Shown one piece after another: positions 47,330 through 59,404 of a stretch of DNA of 64,000 nt (its first letter is position 1; every line of letters starts with the position of its first letter). The position numbers and the translations under genes were made by a program. The notes under the pieces were generated by a model. It worked only from the letters and a program-made list of their open reading frames with translations. It was not told the origin of the DNA and searched no databases. The stretch covers positions 13,268,001 to 13,332,000 of the forward strand of contig CM055607.1 in assembly GCA_029379385.1 (NCBI GenBank), read 5' to 3'. The DNA is from Quillaja saponaria. Taxonomy: Eukaryota > Streptophyta > Magnoliopsida > Fabales > Quillajaceae.

Positions 47330-49520
47330 TCCTCTCCTCCCTCTCAATCTCAAATAAATAAAAGGACAGTGTTTGGCGCAAAAAGGAAATGGTGCCTTTC
47401 CTTTTTTTCTTTTTTTTTTTGATAAAAACAATGAACCTACTTGTCAAAAAAAAAAAAAAAAACAACAACACCAACAGCGTATCCATTTGTACCAAAAAGA
47501 CAATGTATCTATCACTTTTTGTCAATTTTTTCTCTTTTTATCGTACCTTAATGCAAATTTGTAGTTTTATGTTATTTTTGTTGTTTAGGTATTTTTAAGG
47601 AAAATTTTTAAGGGGGCTGAATGGCCTAATTCACCACACTTGCCATTTTATTTCAGTGGTGACTACACAGCATGAGTATTAAAGATTAAGGATAATATAT
47701 AAAAGTTACATAATATGTAATATCTAAGAATTTTTATTTTTATTTTTTACTAGCTCCTTAAGAGTTAGATCACTTGTTAATCTGATATAATTATTATTTT
47801 TTAATATTTATTGTTGTGGATCACAATGATAATAGCATTAAATTATAGTTTTTTTTTTAAAAAAAATTGTGTTTTAACAAATTTGTTTTATAAATATAAT
47901 TTTTTTAATTGATATCATAAGGGAATTTGTTAGTATATAATATACATCATCCTTGAGATTATAAATATTTTAAAATTAGTAATCCATGTGTTGCATTGTA
48001 CTAAATCAATTGTAATCCATTGTAATCAATGCTAAAACAATTTTATATTTACAATCTTAATGTGTGCTCTCATTAAAAATCAACTTATATAGTTAAATAT
48101 TTTTAATTTCACGTGGTTTCAACTAAATAAATAAAAATACTAAATCTTTCTATTATACCATATATATGTTAATTAACGAGTGCCCACCCATTGTATTAAT
48201 CTTATAGAAATTCTATAGTGTATTATTAATCTTTGTATATTTCTTGTGGTTGCAACTTAATAACTAAGAAAAATACTAAATCTTTCGACTACATTGTCCA
48301 TTTAGAAACATTAAAAAAGAACCTTTGTTTTTCCAATTGCCAAGATATAAAATCTTTAAATCTTGATATTCTTCATCGTCAGATCCCATATGAGCTGAGA
48401 CTATCAGTTAATCTATTGATTATGCTAGTTCTTGATTTGCTTTATGGTTCATATAAAAGCTTGCTAAAAGGTGATCCTGGTTTAAGGTAGGTTGAGTTTC
48501 TTATGGAAATGTGTTCAATTCTACTTCTTGATGAAATGTGAACATCTTTTTGTTTTTTTAGGTTTTTTGAGGAGGAGATCTCTTGTCTCCTTATGTACTT
48601 TTATTATTGTAGCATTGAGTCAATTCTTGCAAATCTGATATGCAGGAAACCAGGTTGTAAATACTAGTCCTCTACATATTACTTGAATCCAACTGTCTTT
48701 ACGTATGGTTGAGGACAAATTCATTTGGCATTGTACCAAATCTGGAGTAAAAGCTAAAATCTGTTTTTTGTTTTGATGGATTTGGAAGCATCAAATCTGG
48801 AGGAAAAGATGGAATCAGCTAGCGTTGGTGACTTGAGCTCATGAATGATGAATCCTACAGGAGTTCTTGGCAGCACAAGCACTTAAATTGGAAGGCACTA
48901 GTTCAGGCAATTGGCTGAGCTATCCTAATGCTTGGATTGCTTCTACTGCGGATTCAGAATGAAAGCGCGTGGAGCGAGCATGTTGCTTCTGCTGTCTGCT
49001 GCAGATTCTGAATGATAGCAATAGTTTTAATGAAGGTGTTGCCTAAACAAGGATGGCAAGAATCTTTAAACAATTACCTGGAGGCTGTCTTCAGGTAACG
49101 ATTGTTTAGTTCTAGTTAGAATCTTTAAACACTTACGGAAAGCTGTTTCCACCGAGAATAAAAAGAATAAGAGAAAAAAGGATAATCGTCGCCCATATTG
49201 TGTTTATAAAGTATTGAGTGGGCCCTTTGCATGTACTTGTCATCTACAGTCACTGATTAGGTGAATCTATCATATGCCTTGTAAGATCTAAAACAAATAA
49301 CAGATTATAGCTTTTACTCCAGATTTGGTACAATGCCAAATGAATTTGTCCACGGTGAATCCACAGTTTTTCTTTAGCTCGATCAGGAGAGATGATGAAT
49401 ATAAGGTAAAGTAGGGCCATAGAGTAGAGGGAAGAGATGATCCAAGCAATCACACAATTCATGCAGTAGTTTATGTTTCATTTTCCTGTTAGCTGCCTCT
49501 ATACTATTACTTGTCTTACC
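47330..49520. other. Upstream flank of SINA copy 3, intergenic between it and the ClpP3 relic
   Basis: Shares blocks with 18380-20760 and 34292-34710. Near 49087 it contains the undisturbed counterpart of the site holding the outer copia element in unit A. No gene seen. Confidence 0.6.
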
Positions 49521-50373
49521 AATTGATATTAATTCTGGAAAATCTTATGTTCTGAGGGCAAATTATTCATGGCTTTCTGTCTGCCTTCAACTTTGCTCAG
49601 ATCCCAGACCCGAGTTTCTTGTTGGGGGTGTTGAATTCTCAATGTGGCAACTAAACCTGGCTTGCCATCATGAACGACAGCATCAACTAAAAGCCATACT
49701 CCTCAGCTTCCCAAAAGTAATCTCGATCTGGGTCTACTTCAATCTGAAGATAAGAGTAAAAGGGTATAAATAAAAGAATAACAACATTGAGCAGCAAAAT
49801 AAATTTAATTGATCCCCAAAACAGGGACAGCTATGATCCATAAGAATCAGAAGTATTTGATGCCTAACCTGCTGTTCAGGCTTCTTGTAATTCTTCACAG
49901 TATTTTGTTTATCTTAGTCTTCTTGTAGGCCATTTCTCTTATATGAATTCCCATTTCTGTAACTTCTGTTGCCTAGTAGTAATTGATAATGAAGGATTTT
50001 ACCTTAGCTTAGAGCCACCACAAGAAGATCAAACTCTGTTATCTAAACCAACTTCCAAAAGTAACACATGTATGCCATAACAGTTAGACACCCACTGGTA
50101 GCCAAAACGCGTATTATGAAATCAAGGTAAATCTTTTGTAGCAAGTTAGCAAATATCTACAAGACCCATTCTTTGCACTGAAAAATCTTCACAAGTCTTC
50201 TTTTAAAGACCGAGTGTCTGCTTGATTTGACTATCATAAAGAACAGAAAATTAATTTAGTCTTCCTTATTTAAACAATGCATCTGGAATGTTTCCATAAA
50301 GTAAAAAGCAACTAAAAACCATGCAAATTCTCTCACGTGAAATGGTATAAAGATTTTAATTTGGCATGTCATT

Positions 50374-50487
50374 AATCTTTGCAGATACCTTCTTTTTTTT
50401 TCTTTTTTTCTTTTTTTCTTTTTTTCCTTTTTTCTTTTTTTGGGTAAGGTGGCCAATTTTTGGGTAAAAATCTTTGCAGATACCTTC
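50374..50487 (-). mobile_element. Very short retroposed insert with A-rich tail and 19-bp target duplication
   Basis: The 19-bp word AATCTTTGCAGATACCTTC occurs at 50374-50392 and 50469-50487; unit A has it once (near 34960). Between lie 76 bp which on the minus strand read TTTTTACCCAAAAATTGGCC...then repeated AAAAAAAG. A 3'-end fragment with an A-rich tail and a long duplication is the signature of LINE-driven retroposition. Source RNA unknown. Confidence 0.75.
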
Positions 50488-50859
50488 AAGATTTAATTGC
50501 ACCATGCAAACCAATGCAATTGAGTATTATTTATAAATCAACTTAAACTAACTGAAGAAAGATATTTATTCAGCGACTGTCAGAGTTCATTCAAGGGAAT
50601 CTTCACGAAATAAAGAGACAGGCAAAATCAAAAAGCTTAAAGGAACTGATCAATTCTGATGTTCAGTTAAAATTTATATGACCCTGACATCATAAAAATT
50701 TCTGTTTTACCAATCAAGCTGTCCAAAATTTAGCAGTTTACCATAGCCACTAAACACAGGAAAAGAACATGATTACATACATCAGTTTTTGGTCAAAATA
50801 TTGCTGAATCCTCTCTCAAATAACACCCAAGACAAAAAGTTAAGCAAAGATTTTCCCAC

Positions 50860-52500
50860 CACCCAACCCTTTGGTAGAAATAAATACTTAATGCACCATT
50901 TAGTCAACTATACTAATCAGTAATTGAGTCAAGGAGAAACTACATTGCACAACAGGAAACAGTATGTTTGAGTTGTGACTTGTGTGATAAATGCTAACCA
51001 AATTTGCTGGCTGCTGCAAGCCTAGCCAAAGATGATTGATATAACAACTTTTTTTTTTTTCTGAACTGCTTAATCAATCAAATCCTTAAAATTTAACAAT
51101 TGTGTCTATTGCCAATTCATTCCCTGAAAGACATTCATTTTATCGAAGAAAACTAACTTATCATCTTATCATCAAAGATGCGCATCTGGAAACATTTATT
51201 TCAATTAGACATAAATATGCAAAGAAATATTTGAATGTAGAAAATGTTAAACTATAGTTTATAACATGTAGGCACTTCCCTACGATTTGAGGGCCATTTA
51301 TCACAGTTCCAATGGAAGGTTAGGCACTATTTGATACATAGAAATAACAATATATATCAACCTATTCTTGCATTTTGGACAAGACAAACCTGAAACTGTC
51401 TATATGATATACATCTTTTGAAGTGTATGATTTTAGAAATTTTCGATGTAATTTAATTGAGCATTCATCTCTTCCCAATTACATGTTTAGCTATGCATGT
51501 GTCTCTGTATTTCATTCAACATACATCTACTCTCAGTTGTTCATGTATATATGAATGTAGGCTGTGTGGGTGTTTTGCTATATGTTTCATGCCATGTCAC
51601 GTCATGTTTCCGTACTTCATAGCTTATATACAACCATTCATAGAAGTCCTTCAGACCTTCTCCAAATCACGTGAATCAATCAGCCATGCATGCTTTCAAT
51701 TGTTTACACTTCCCGTCACTTCCCTGAATCCTTTTGCAATCTTTATGTGCAGCCTAATTTTACTTATGTATAAACTTAGGTTACATTTGTATATAGTTCT
51801 TGATGGATTTTCTTTTCTTTTGTATTTTTAATAAATTATCCCATGAAAGATAGGAAAAATATTCTTTTGTTCAAACCCTTATTCGAGCTTATCGCTGCTA
51901 TCTACACGTCCTGTTGCCATAAACACCCTATAATTCCATACTCACCCCTCATCATCACCTAGAGTTATAAACCAGCTAAGCTTGGCATTATGAATCCCAT
52001 CCCAGGCTTGCTTCAGTATTTTTCAATAACCTCAAGGATAAAACCCTAAGCAACAAAATTAGCATGATAACATTGCAACACTTATTGTTCTAATTAAAAT
52101 AACAGGGGCCAAATCCAACATAGGATCAATTTCAAAGGACTAAAATAACTATAACCTCAACTACATAAATACAAGGAATGCGAATTTAACTGGTCTCTGG
52201 TAGATGCGAGTATGTGAAATGCTAGCCTAACAGACTGATGGTTCTTATAAGATCTGTAATATGCTAATTTCAGCCCAACCAATAATAATGTGCATATATA
52301 CTCTAATTGGAATTGTGAGGCTTCACTCCTCCCCATCTTTACTTTTCTAGCTTCTGTAAGAAATCTAGCATTGATATTAAGACTGTCCTTGATTTATGCA
52401 TTTCCTCAACTATATTGCCAAAAAGTTAGTAGTTTCTAACATGTGAAAGAAAACAATTCTTTCTCTCAAAATTTAAATTTAAAAGTTATTGAGTATAAGC
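50860..52500. other. Intron of the ClpP3 relic, no other gene seen
   Basis: Lies between exon pieces at 49972 and 52514. Units A and C stop matching near 35585/50845. A poly-T run occurs at 51050-51060. The 124-codon plus-strand frame at 51457-51831 is Cys/His/Phe-rich without a domain and is treated as chance. Confidence 0.45.
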
Positions 52501-52699
52501 AGATAGTCTTACTTTTCCACCAGCTCAGCTCCAAGTGGCTGATGGATCATCACTCTTCCATTGGGCATACAGAACCTCTTCCCTTGTACCAGCAGTATGG
52601 ATAAATGCACCCATGAATGCAGCAAGCCCCAGAGAAACAGTTGAAATATCAGCCTTGTACAGCTTCATTGCATCATATATTCCCATCCCTACATGCAGC

Positions 52700-54255
52700 A
52701 ATAAATGCACTAATCACCTACAAGAAAGTACAGTGGCAACTAACTGATTGCAAGACATGTAAAGCTTCATACTTTCCAACCCAACCAACTGTTGTATTCT
52801 TAATGTTATGTGTCCTTTTTCTAATTCTACCTACAATTATAATGTTAAACGGACTAATTTCTAATTACAACATCACGGTCTTCCCAACCGCGTGGCCATT
52901 GACCCTTGATCCAAGATCTGACTATTCTTCCAGGTCCATAGGTGGTCTGGTTTTAATAATTGCCACAACAATGCTAGCAGGATCTCAATTTTGATAACCT
53001 TGACCTAAAGTGAGTGTAAGACATATTTCAGAGTTTTTTTTTTGTTTTTTTTTTTTTGAGATGTAGAGGAAACTTGTTCTTCTATATTGAGAAGTTAGTG
53101 CAATTAAAAGACTATACATGCATCTTAACAAAATAAACCACATCCCTACATTGATGGCTTTGAGTTAACCACATATGTACTGATCTCACTTCTCAGTATG
53201 TCCAGACTAGAAGTTTCCATCTAAAAATAAACATAATAAATTGGGTCACACAATGAAAGAGAAATATAATACAAGTCAAACCAAGGCAAGCAAATCCCAA
53301 GCTTTAGCCAACTCCAGCAGGTCCATAAAATTGGTCTTTGTATGTGCATTTATTCTTGAAAACATTCACCTACCTAACTTTTCTTGCTCCTTAGCTTTAA
53401 TGCAACAGTTATGTCTGAGTACATACACTTTATAGCATGCAGTAAATACTTACTAATTCAAAACTAAACTTGCTTAAATACATGAAAACTTTCATTGAGT
53501 GCCGTATTATTTGTCTTCTTGTACATGTTGTATTAGCTACTCATACCATGATTTACAAAGCCAGGTCTTACTAAAGCTAGAAGTTTAGAGAAATGAATGA
53601 AAGTTAATTTCAAGAATCAAGGCTGGCTTATTTTGTGCATGAGTAAGCCTCAAAGTATGAAAACACCCAGCTCCAACTATCACCACCAGCAACAAATCAT
53701 TTTATTAATCACTCTGGACCTCTGGTTGTTGTTCTAGCTAGAAACACATGGATCAGAAAAATATGGGGAGAAGCATAAGAGCAAGCATACTGAACATAAC
53801 TTACATGGACATACCAGCAGTCAAAGGACACTAGGTCAATTTAAACAACTTAAAATCTTCTTTTAAGTCTTCAGCATCCAGAAATAAAAGTTGGCTATTG
53901 ATTAAATCTGTAGTCATGTCACCCATATGGTTATACAAAAAGTGTAAACATTATTAGAGTAATCACTTTAAATTTCTCTGGATTGCAAGTTTGCAACCAG
54001 GAGGAGGGTTTTTTATTTTATATTTTAGATGCAATTAATTAATACAGAAACATCTTAATATAATATATCATAAGCAAGAATTAAATATCTAATAGCTAAT
54101 TTAACAAATGAATCCAAATTCCCACACACAAGAAAAAAACTAATTAAGTTAACAATGATCATAAAAATAACTAAACCCATGGTGTCTACCTCTACAACAA
54201 CCAAATTGGGAGAAAGAAAACGCAGCCAATTGTTTATTGCAAAGAGAGTGAGAAC
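52700..54255. other. Intron region of the ClpP3 relic lacking the expected central exon
   Basis: In ClpP3 an exon encoding the oxyanion-hole S-P-G-G motif should fall here. I read both ends and the middle on the minus strand and did not find it. A T-rich run at 53034-53057 interrupts the sequence. Confidence 0.4.
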
Positions 54256-54419
54256 CAAACCTGGGAGCCCAAGAAAAAATTCTTTGACGTAGAAGCATGT
54301 TAGTTGTATCAAGCTCTTTGAATCTGGGCAACCATGGAGCTGAAGTTGCTGAGTAATTTTCGGGCAAATCTCAGTTGCTGGATAAAGTCTGAGAAAAATA
54401 TTGTTAAAAGCAAACTCAG

Positions 54420-56250
54420 TTAACAGACGAAGAAAAAAAAAAGTTATTTAATGCCACATTAGAGTTTTCTCAAAAAATATGAACGGAAAAGTGTTTGAAG
54501 ATTTGGGATGAAATTTACTTAAAAAAATACTTTTGGTACCAAATTAATAAAAGAGTGATACTTTAGGACAATGAATGTTATTTTGTCTAAATTTTTTTCA
54601 ATAAAAATTTCTTGATATATGTGATCCAAAATAAATAAAATAAATTTATCATTCTTTTTTTATTAACAAAATTCAGTTAAATTATTTTTTTTGGAGTTTT
54701 TTCTCTAGTACGGGAAATATATTCTCACAAATAAGTGTGTTTATTCTATTTACCTAGAGAGCAAAAACAATAACAAAATGACTATTTTGCCTACCTTACT
54801 GTTATATATCAATCCCAAGTCTCTCTTCAAACCCAATACTCGTTTACTTGCGTCTACCTTCATTCTCACCTCACTCCATTGTTGACCACTTTCTCCTTTG
54901 TGAGTCCTTTACTGCTTTGTCACCGAAAAGTTGTCTGCGATCGTTTCAGTTTATTGACCCAAACTGATATAGTTTTAGCCACTCTTTGGTTATGAACTCC
55001 TGCTTCTTTGGTTTCGTTCACTTGCCAACGGTAATTTTTAGTGTCAGTTACTTTTTGTCATTCCAATCAATCGGTGAAAGATATATAATATCTTGATTAA
55101 ATTGTGTTTTTTCTTTAGTTATTACATCTTCACTTTTATCTCTATATAATTCATCGTCTAATGTGCTTTGGTTTTATATTTGAGAAGAAATTTTAGCTTA
55201 TTTGTTTTGTTTAATTTACTAAGTCATTGTTCTAGAGTTTATGATTTCGACCCAAAATTGTATAATTTCTACAGATTTTCATGACATAATTGTTAGTTTA
55301 CTATAAAAATTCAGTTATTATAACTTTATTTTGATAAGTTCTAAATCTATGGTTTTCAATTTCACACTGAAATTTTGGGTAGTTGGGGGATATGGGTATT
55401 CATTGGTGATTTTCATGACATTTTGTTGTTTTTCTTTCTATTACAACACGAATTTAATTGGGAAAAATAAGGCAAGTCTTACTTTTTTATTCATCATTTG
55501 ATAGAAGTCATGTAATAAGTTTACTTTCCATATTAAGTCATATTTTTAAGATTTCTTTCTAAATAAGTGCTAAATTTTAAATTAAAATATATTATACAAA
55601 TTTTATTATTTTTATGTTTAAAATATTAATTAAGTAAATTAATTTTCAAAAAATCACAAAGCATAAAATTAATTTTTTTTGGATATAATCATAATAAAAG
55701 AATAAAATTTATTAGAATATTTAAATGTTATCTTTTAAATTTAGATTTAATTTTAAGTGTCATCATCAAAAAAATAACATCAATACAACTTGAATCTGAA
55801 AATAGTAATTTTTTTTTCCTTTGAACTGTTTAGGAAAAATATGAAAGGAGATAATGAAAAATTATTAACTTTTGGAAATTTTTATTTCTACATTAATAAT
55901 TATACTATAGATTCATTATTTTTCTAATTTTATGTTATGTGATTTATTGAAAAATGGTTCACTTAATCAATATTTTAACTTAAAAATTAAATATAAAAGT
56001 GGTATAAAATATCTTAATTTAAAGTTTAGGACTTATTTTATGGAGATTATTATAAATAGGACTTATAGTGAACTTAAATTTGTAATAAGACCTATTTAAA
56101 ATATTGAAAGAAAAGTAGGACTTATCATTATTTTTCTCAATTTAATTATTTTGACAAGGAGTATAAGTGTTGATGTGCTTCACTTGGATTTGTTGCAAGT
56201 AAACATACTTAATAATAATATTGACTGTAATTGCTATAAAAATGTCTGAA
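54420..56250. other. AT-rich intergenic, nothing recognised
   Basis: No coding sequence or bounded repeat was seen. A slightly richer, pyrimidine-rich patch at 54830-54960 resembles a leader region but leads to no ORF. Confidence 0.4.
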
Positions 56251-56309
56251 ACAAATAAAAAGTACAGGAAGTGGCTACTTGAAAGTGATTTGGCATGTAT
56301 TGAGATCTA

Positions 56310-56470
56310 TAGAATATTGGATAGGAGATGCTTTAGGATCTTGTATTGTATGCTTAGGGAGCAAGGAGGCTTGATACATAGTAGGAATTTGGGGTAGAAG
56401 AGTACATCTCCAAAATGCTCATTCAACTGGATATATAGAATGTTGGTGAATTTTGGCGGATGGAGGAGGC
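56310..56470 (+). pseudogene. Possible PIF/Harbinger-type (HARBI1/ALP1-like) transposase fragment
   Basis: Plus-strand reading gives F-R-I-L-Y-C-M-L-R-E-Q-G-G-L-I-H-S-R-N followed by a stop. The pattern F-x2-L-x2-L-x5-G-L-x2-S-R resembles the helical domain ahead of the DDE core in plant HARBI1-like transposases. Only about 50 residues are readable, and the next part is not clear. Tentative. Confidence 0.35.
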
Positions 56471-56699
56471 ATGGCCAATTGATAAGCTACCTTCCGACCC
56501 TTTAATGATCAAATATGACCCGTAATACCTGTATGATAGCTTATGGAAAGGCTTTATTGCTACTGATATTTCTCTTTAAGGCTGCAATTTTATATAAACC
56601 CTATTGCGTACATTGTATACCTTGTCAGCTCTTTTCTTATCTGTTTGCGTCTTCATTCTCTGATAGGCTCTAAGAAGATGGTACTTCAACAATTAGCAA

Positions 56700-58977
56700 G
56701 CTCATGTCCACAGCTTTCAATTGGGGAGTCCCTTGGGATATAGGGCAAATGAATGAGTGGGATTGCCCTTACAATATCTCATAAAGAGTCAACGTGGTGG
56801 AAGAATGGAAACTGGTGTTCTACCAGTGTTCAGCAAGAGGCAAGCACTTTGCCCATTCGATGGGTTTGTCAGCAGGCATGCATCTCTAATAGATCTTAAG
56901 AAACCTATTAAGGATTTTAGATTGTCCATCAGTTTATGGGTGGTATGTTGTAGACATGTTTAATCTGACCTCCATACTTGCATCAATTCCTCCCAAAATT
57001 ATCTTAAGAAAACCTTGTCTCTGTTAGATACGATAGTTACAGGCAACCTATGTAGTTTGAAAATGTTAATAAGGGAATGCTTGTGCGATTGTCATAACAG
57101 TATATAGATGAGCTTAGGCTATGAAGTGGCTATATTTACTGAGCCTATCTACAATAACTATGCCACTTCCTTTTCCTATGATTTGGCCAACCCCACAATA
57201 AAGTCCATAACAATGCTAGACCGTACTCTAATAAGAACAAGCAAGCAGCAACCCGGATCTGCAATAGGTACACATTTGGCTTGCTCAAATGGAACGTTAC
57301 ATGGTATGATGCCTAATGTCCCACTTAACCCTCTGTAATAGAACATAATACTTATTCTACTAAGAGTTGGCTTTTAACCAAAGTGGCCTGCAAGTGCACT
57401 GTCATGGAAGAATTGCAACGTCTCACACAAATCAGGGTTATTTCCCACCACTAACCATTTCTCCTCTATTGATTGTGCTCCCACGTGCACTTAGGATAGT
57501 TTGTAGGGTCTCTCTCATTCTTCTTGGTCTGGATTATGAATTGGAGCTTAAGATTAGAATTCCATGATTGCATTACTTCATCCAGTAACCCAGTGGATGT
57601 TCTACTGATGGTCATTACTACTATAGACCCATACGTCTGTTCTTCCCCCTCTGCTTTTCTAGACAAGGCATCTGCTGCTTTGTATGTGGTTCCATTCCTA
57701 TACCTTACCTCATAATCGTAACCCATCATCTTACAAGTCAATCTTGCTGAGCAGGTGTGGAAATCTTTTTCTCTAGTAATATTTCAAGCTTTGTTGATAT
57801 GTTTTAATGATGAAATGTCTTCCCACTAAAAAGGAGCTCCTTATTCATAGTGCAAAAATGACAACTAGCATCTCCTTTCCGCATGCAGACAATGACTGAT
57901 GCTTAGGAGATAATACTTTAATGATGATTGCCAATTCCCATTCTACATTAGGACGACCTCAATTCCATGGTCTGAGGCATCAATCTCAACGGTGAACACT
58001 TGAAGTCTGGCATTGCTAGCATTGGGGCTGAGCACATGGCAGCCTTGAGAGCCTCAAAAGCTTCATGGGCTGTAAAGATCCAAGCTAACCATTCTTACAA
58101 AGCAACTAAGCAAGTCAGTCAGTGGCCTTGCAATTCTACCATAATCTTTGATGAATCTTCTATAGTATCCAGATAGTCCTATGAATCCCGAGTTCCATGA
58201 CAGTTCTTGGAGTTAGCCAAGACTTCATGCTTTCCACTTTTTCTGACATCGGCTGAGACCCCATTTGAGGATATGATGTGTCCCAAATGTTCTACCTTGT
58301 ATGCTCCAAATGAACACTACTTTTCTTAACAAACAACAAATTTTCTTCCAACAGCTGGAAAGTGGTTTTCAGGTGTGCTAGATGAATGGACCAATCCTTG
58401 CTATAAATTAATATGTCATAAAAAGAAAATAAAAAAGGATATATTTCCTCATATACTCCCTAAACACATCATTCATTAAACTTTGAAATATGGAGGAAGA
58501 ATTAGTCAGCCCATAGGGTATTGACCAGAGCACATAATGTCCATAATGGGTCTGAATGTCGGCTTGTGAATGTCATCTTTGTGTATCCTAAGTAAACTTT
58601 CCTCTCAATTTGTCTTTCTGTATAAAGGGATCCCTATAGGGTCTAGTTCATTCATTAAACTTTGAATTGTGGAAGAAGAAGCAGTCAGCCCAAAGGGTAT
58701 TGACCAGAAACACATAATGTTTCTTTGTGTATCCTCAGTAAACTTTCCTCTCAATTTGTCTTTCTGTATAAAGGGGATCCCTATAGGGTCTAGTTCATTC
58801 ATCAAACCTTGAAATATGGAGGAAGACTTAGTCGGCCCAAAGGGCATTGACCACAAACACATAATGTCCTTTAAGGGTCTCAATGTTGGCTTATGAATGT
58901 CATCTTTATGTAACCTAAGTAAACTTTCCTCTCAAATTGTCTTTCTGTATAAAGGGGTCCCTATAGGGTCTAGTTCA
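56700..58977 (-). mobile_element. Decayed Ty3/gypsy pol (RT, RNase H, integrase), no LTRs seen
   Basis: Minus-strand order: RT pieces at 58977-58472 (W-S-M-P-F-G-x-T-x-S-S-S-I-F-Q), RT/RNase H at about 58300-57860 ([14 protein letters not shown]), RNase H end at 57741-57466 (GYDYEVRYRNGTTYKAADAL) and integrase at about 57090-56900 (I-F-K-L-H-R-L-P-V-T-I-V-S-N-R-D, then F-W-E-E-L). RT, RNase H, integrase order is that of Ty3/gypsy. Frames are broken throughout. No flanking LTR or target duplication was identified. Confidence 0.85.
58472..58977 (-). repeat. Tandem triplication of an RT segment (179, 147 and 180 bp)
   Basis: Three head-to-tail copies at 58472-58650, 58651-58797 and 58798-58977, each starting TTCATTAAAC/TTCATCAAAC and ending CTATAGGGTCTAGTTCA. 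The middle copy lacks about 32 bp. Each encodes the same RT motif. Confidence 0.9.
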
Positions 58978-58979
58978 TT

Positions 58980-59400
58980 GGAGATTAAAAATATAATTAA
59001 GCCTCATATAAATCTCAAATTATTTAATTTTTATTTCACAATAAATGAGCAACATTCACATGGCTAATTGGTTTTCAATGTATAAATTTTTATAAAAACA
59101 AAAGGACTAATAATATATAAACTTTTTAAAAATATTTTAGCCTTAGATTAGAAATTGATTGGTGAGAAAATATAGAAAAAGAACATAATGGGTCATTTTA
59201 TATAATTAAATTGAAATATTAATTACTTCATATGTCAATAAGATATATAGTTAACTGTTCATAGTATTCTATTAAGTCTTCGTAGACCAATTAAGATATA
59301 CGAGGCTCACATGTGCGAATTCATGGGGATATGAATAGGTTCAAGATTAGAGAAAGCCGCCCACTCATGTGATTAATCTTTTGTGTTCTAAAACCCAATT
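58980..59400. other. Upstream region of the ankyrin-PGG gene
   Basis: AT-rich; no element seen. It should hold the promoter and leader. An in-frame GTG at 59369 precedes the start but no ATG does. Confidence 0.4.
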
Positions 59401-59404
59401 GGCA

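Larger units (their letters stand above)
49529..54388 (-). pseudogene. CLPP3: ClpP3-like plastid Clp protease subunit, pseudogene
   Basis: Four exon pieces keep order and splice sites. 54388-54261: after CTCAG, T-L-S-S-N-stop, then SAPWLPRFKELDTTNMLLRQ. 52688-52514: GMGIYDAMKLYKADISTVS, then G-L-A-A-F-M-G-A-F, where the catalytic Ser of the S-M-G-A-F motif is Phe; a shift follows, then in another frame MPNGRVMIHQPLGAE. 49972-49869: A-T-E-V-T-E-M-G-I-H-I-R-E-M, with a stop. 49743-49529: I-E-V-D-P-D-R-D and V-W-D-L-S-K-V-E-G, ending LPSEHKIFQN-stop. The exon with the S-P-G-G motif was not found. Functional ClpP3 works in the stromal ClpPR core; this copy cannot make it. Confidence 0.85.

Noticed and set aside
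51457..51831. Plus-strand 124-codon frame
   Set aside because: Hydrophobic and Cys/His-rich by composition only, inside the intron region of the ClpP3 relic, with no family likeness.
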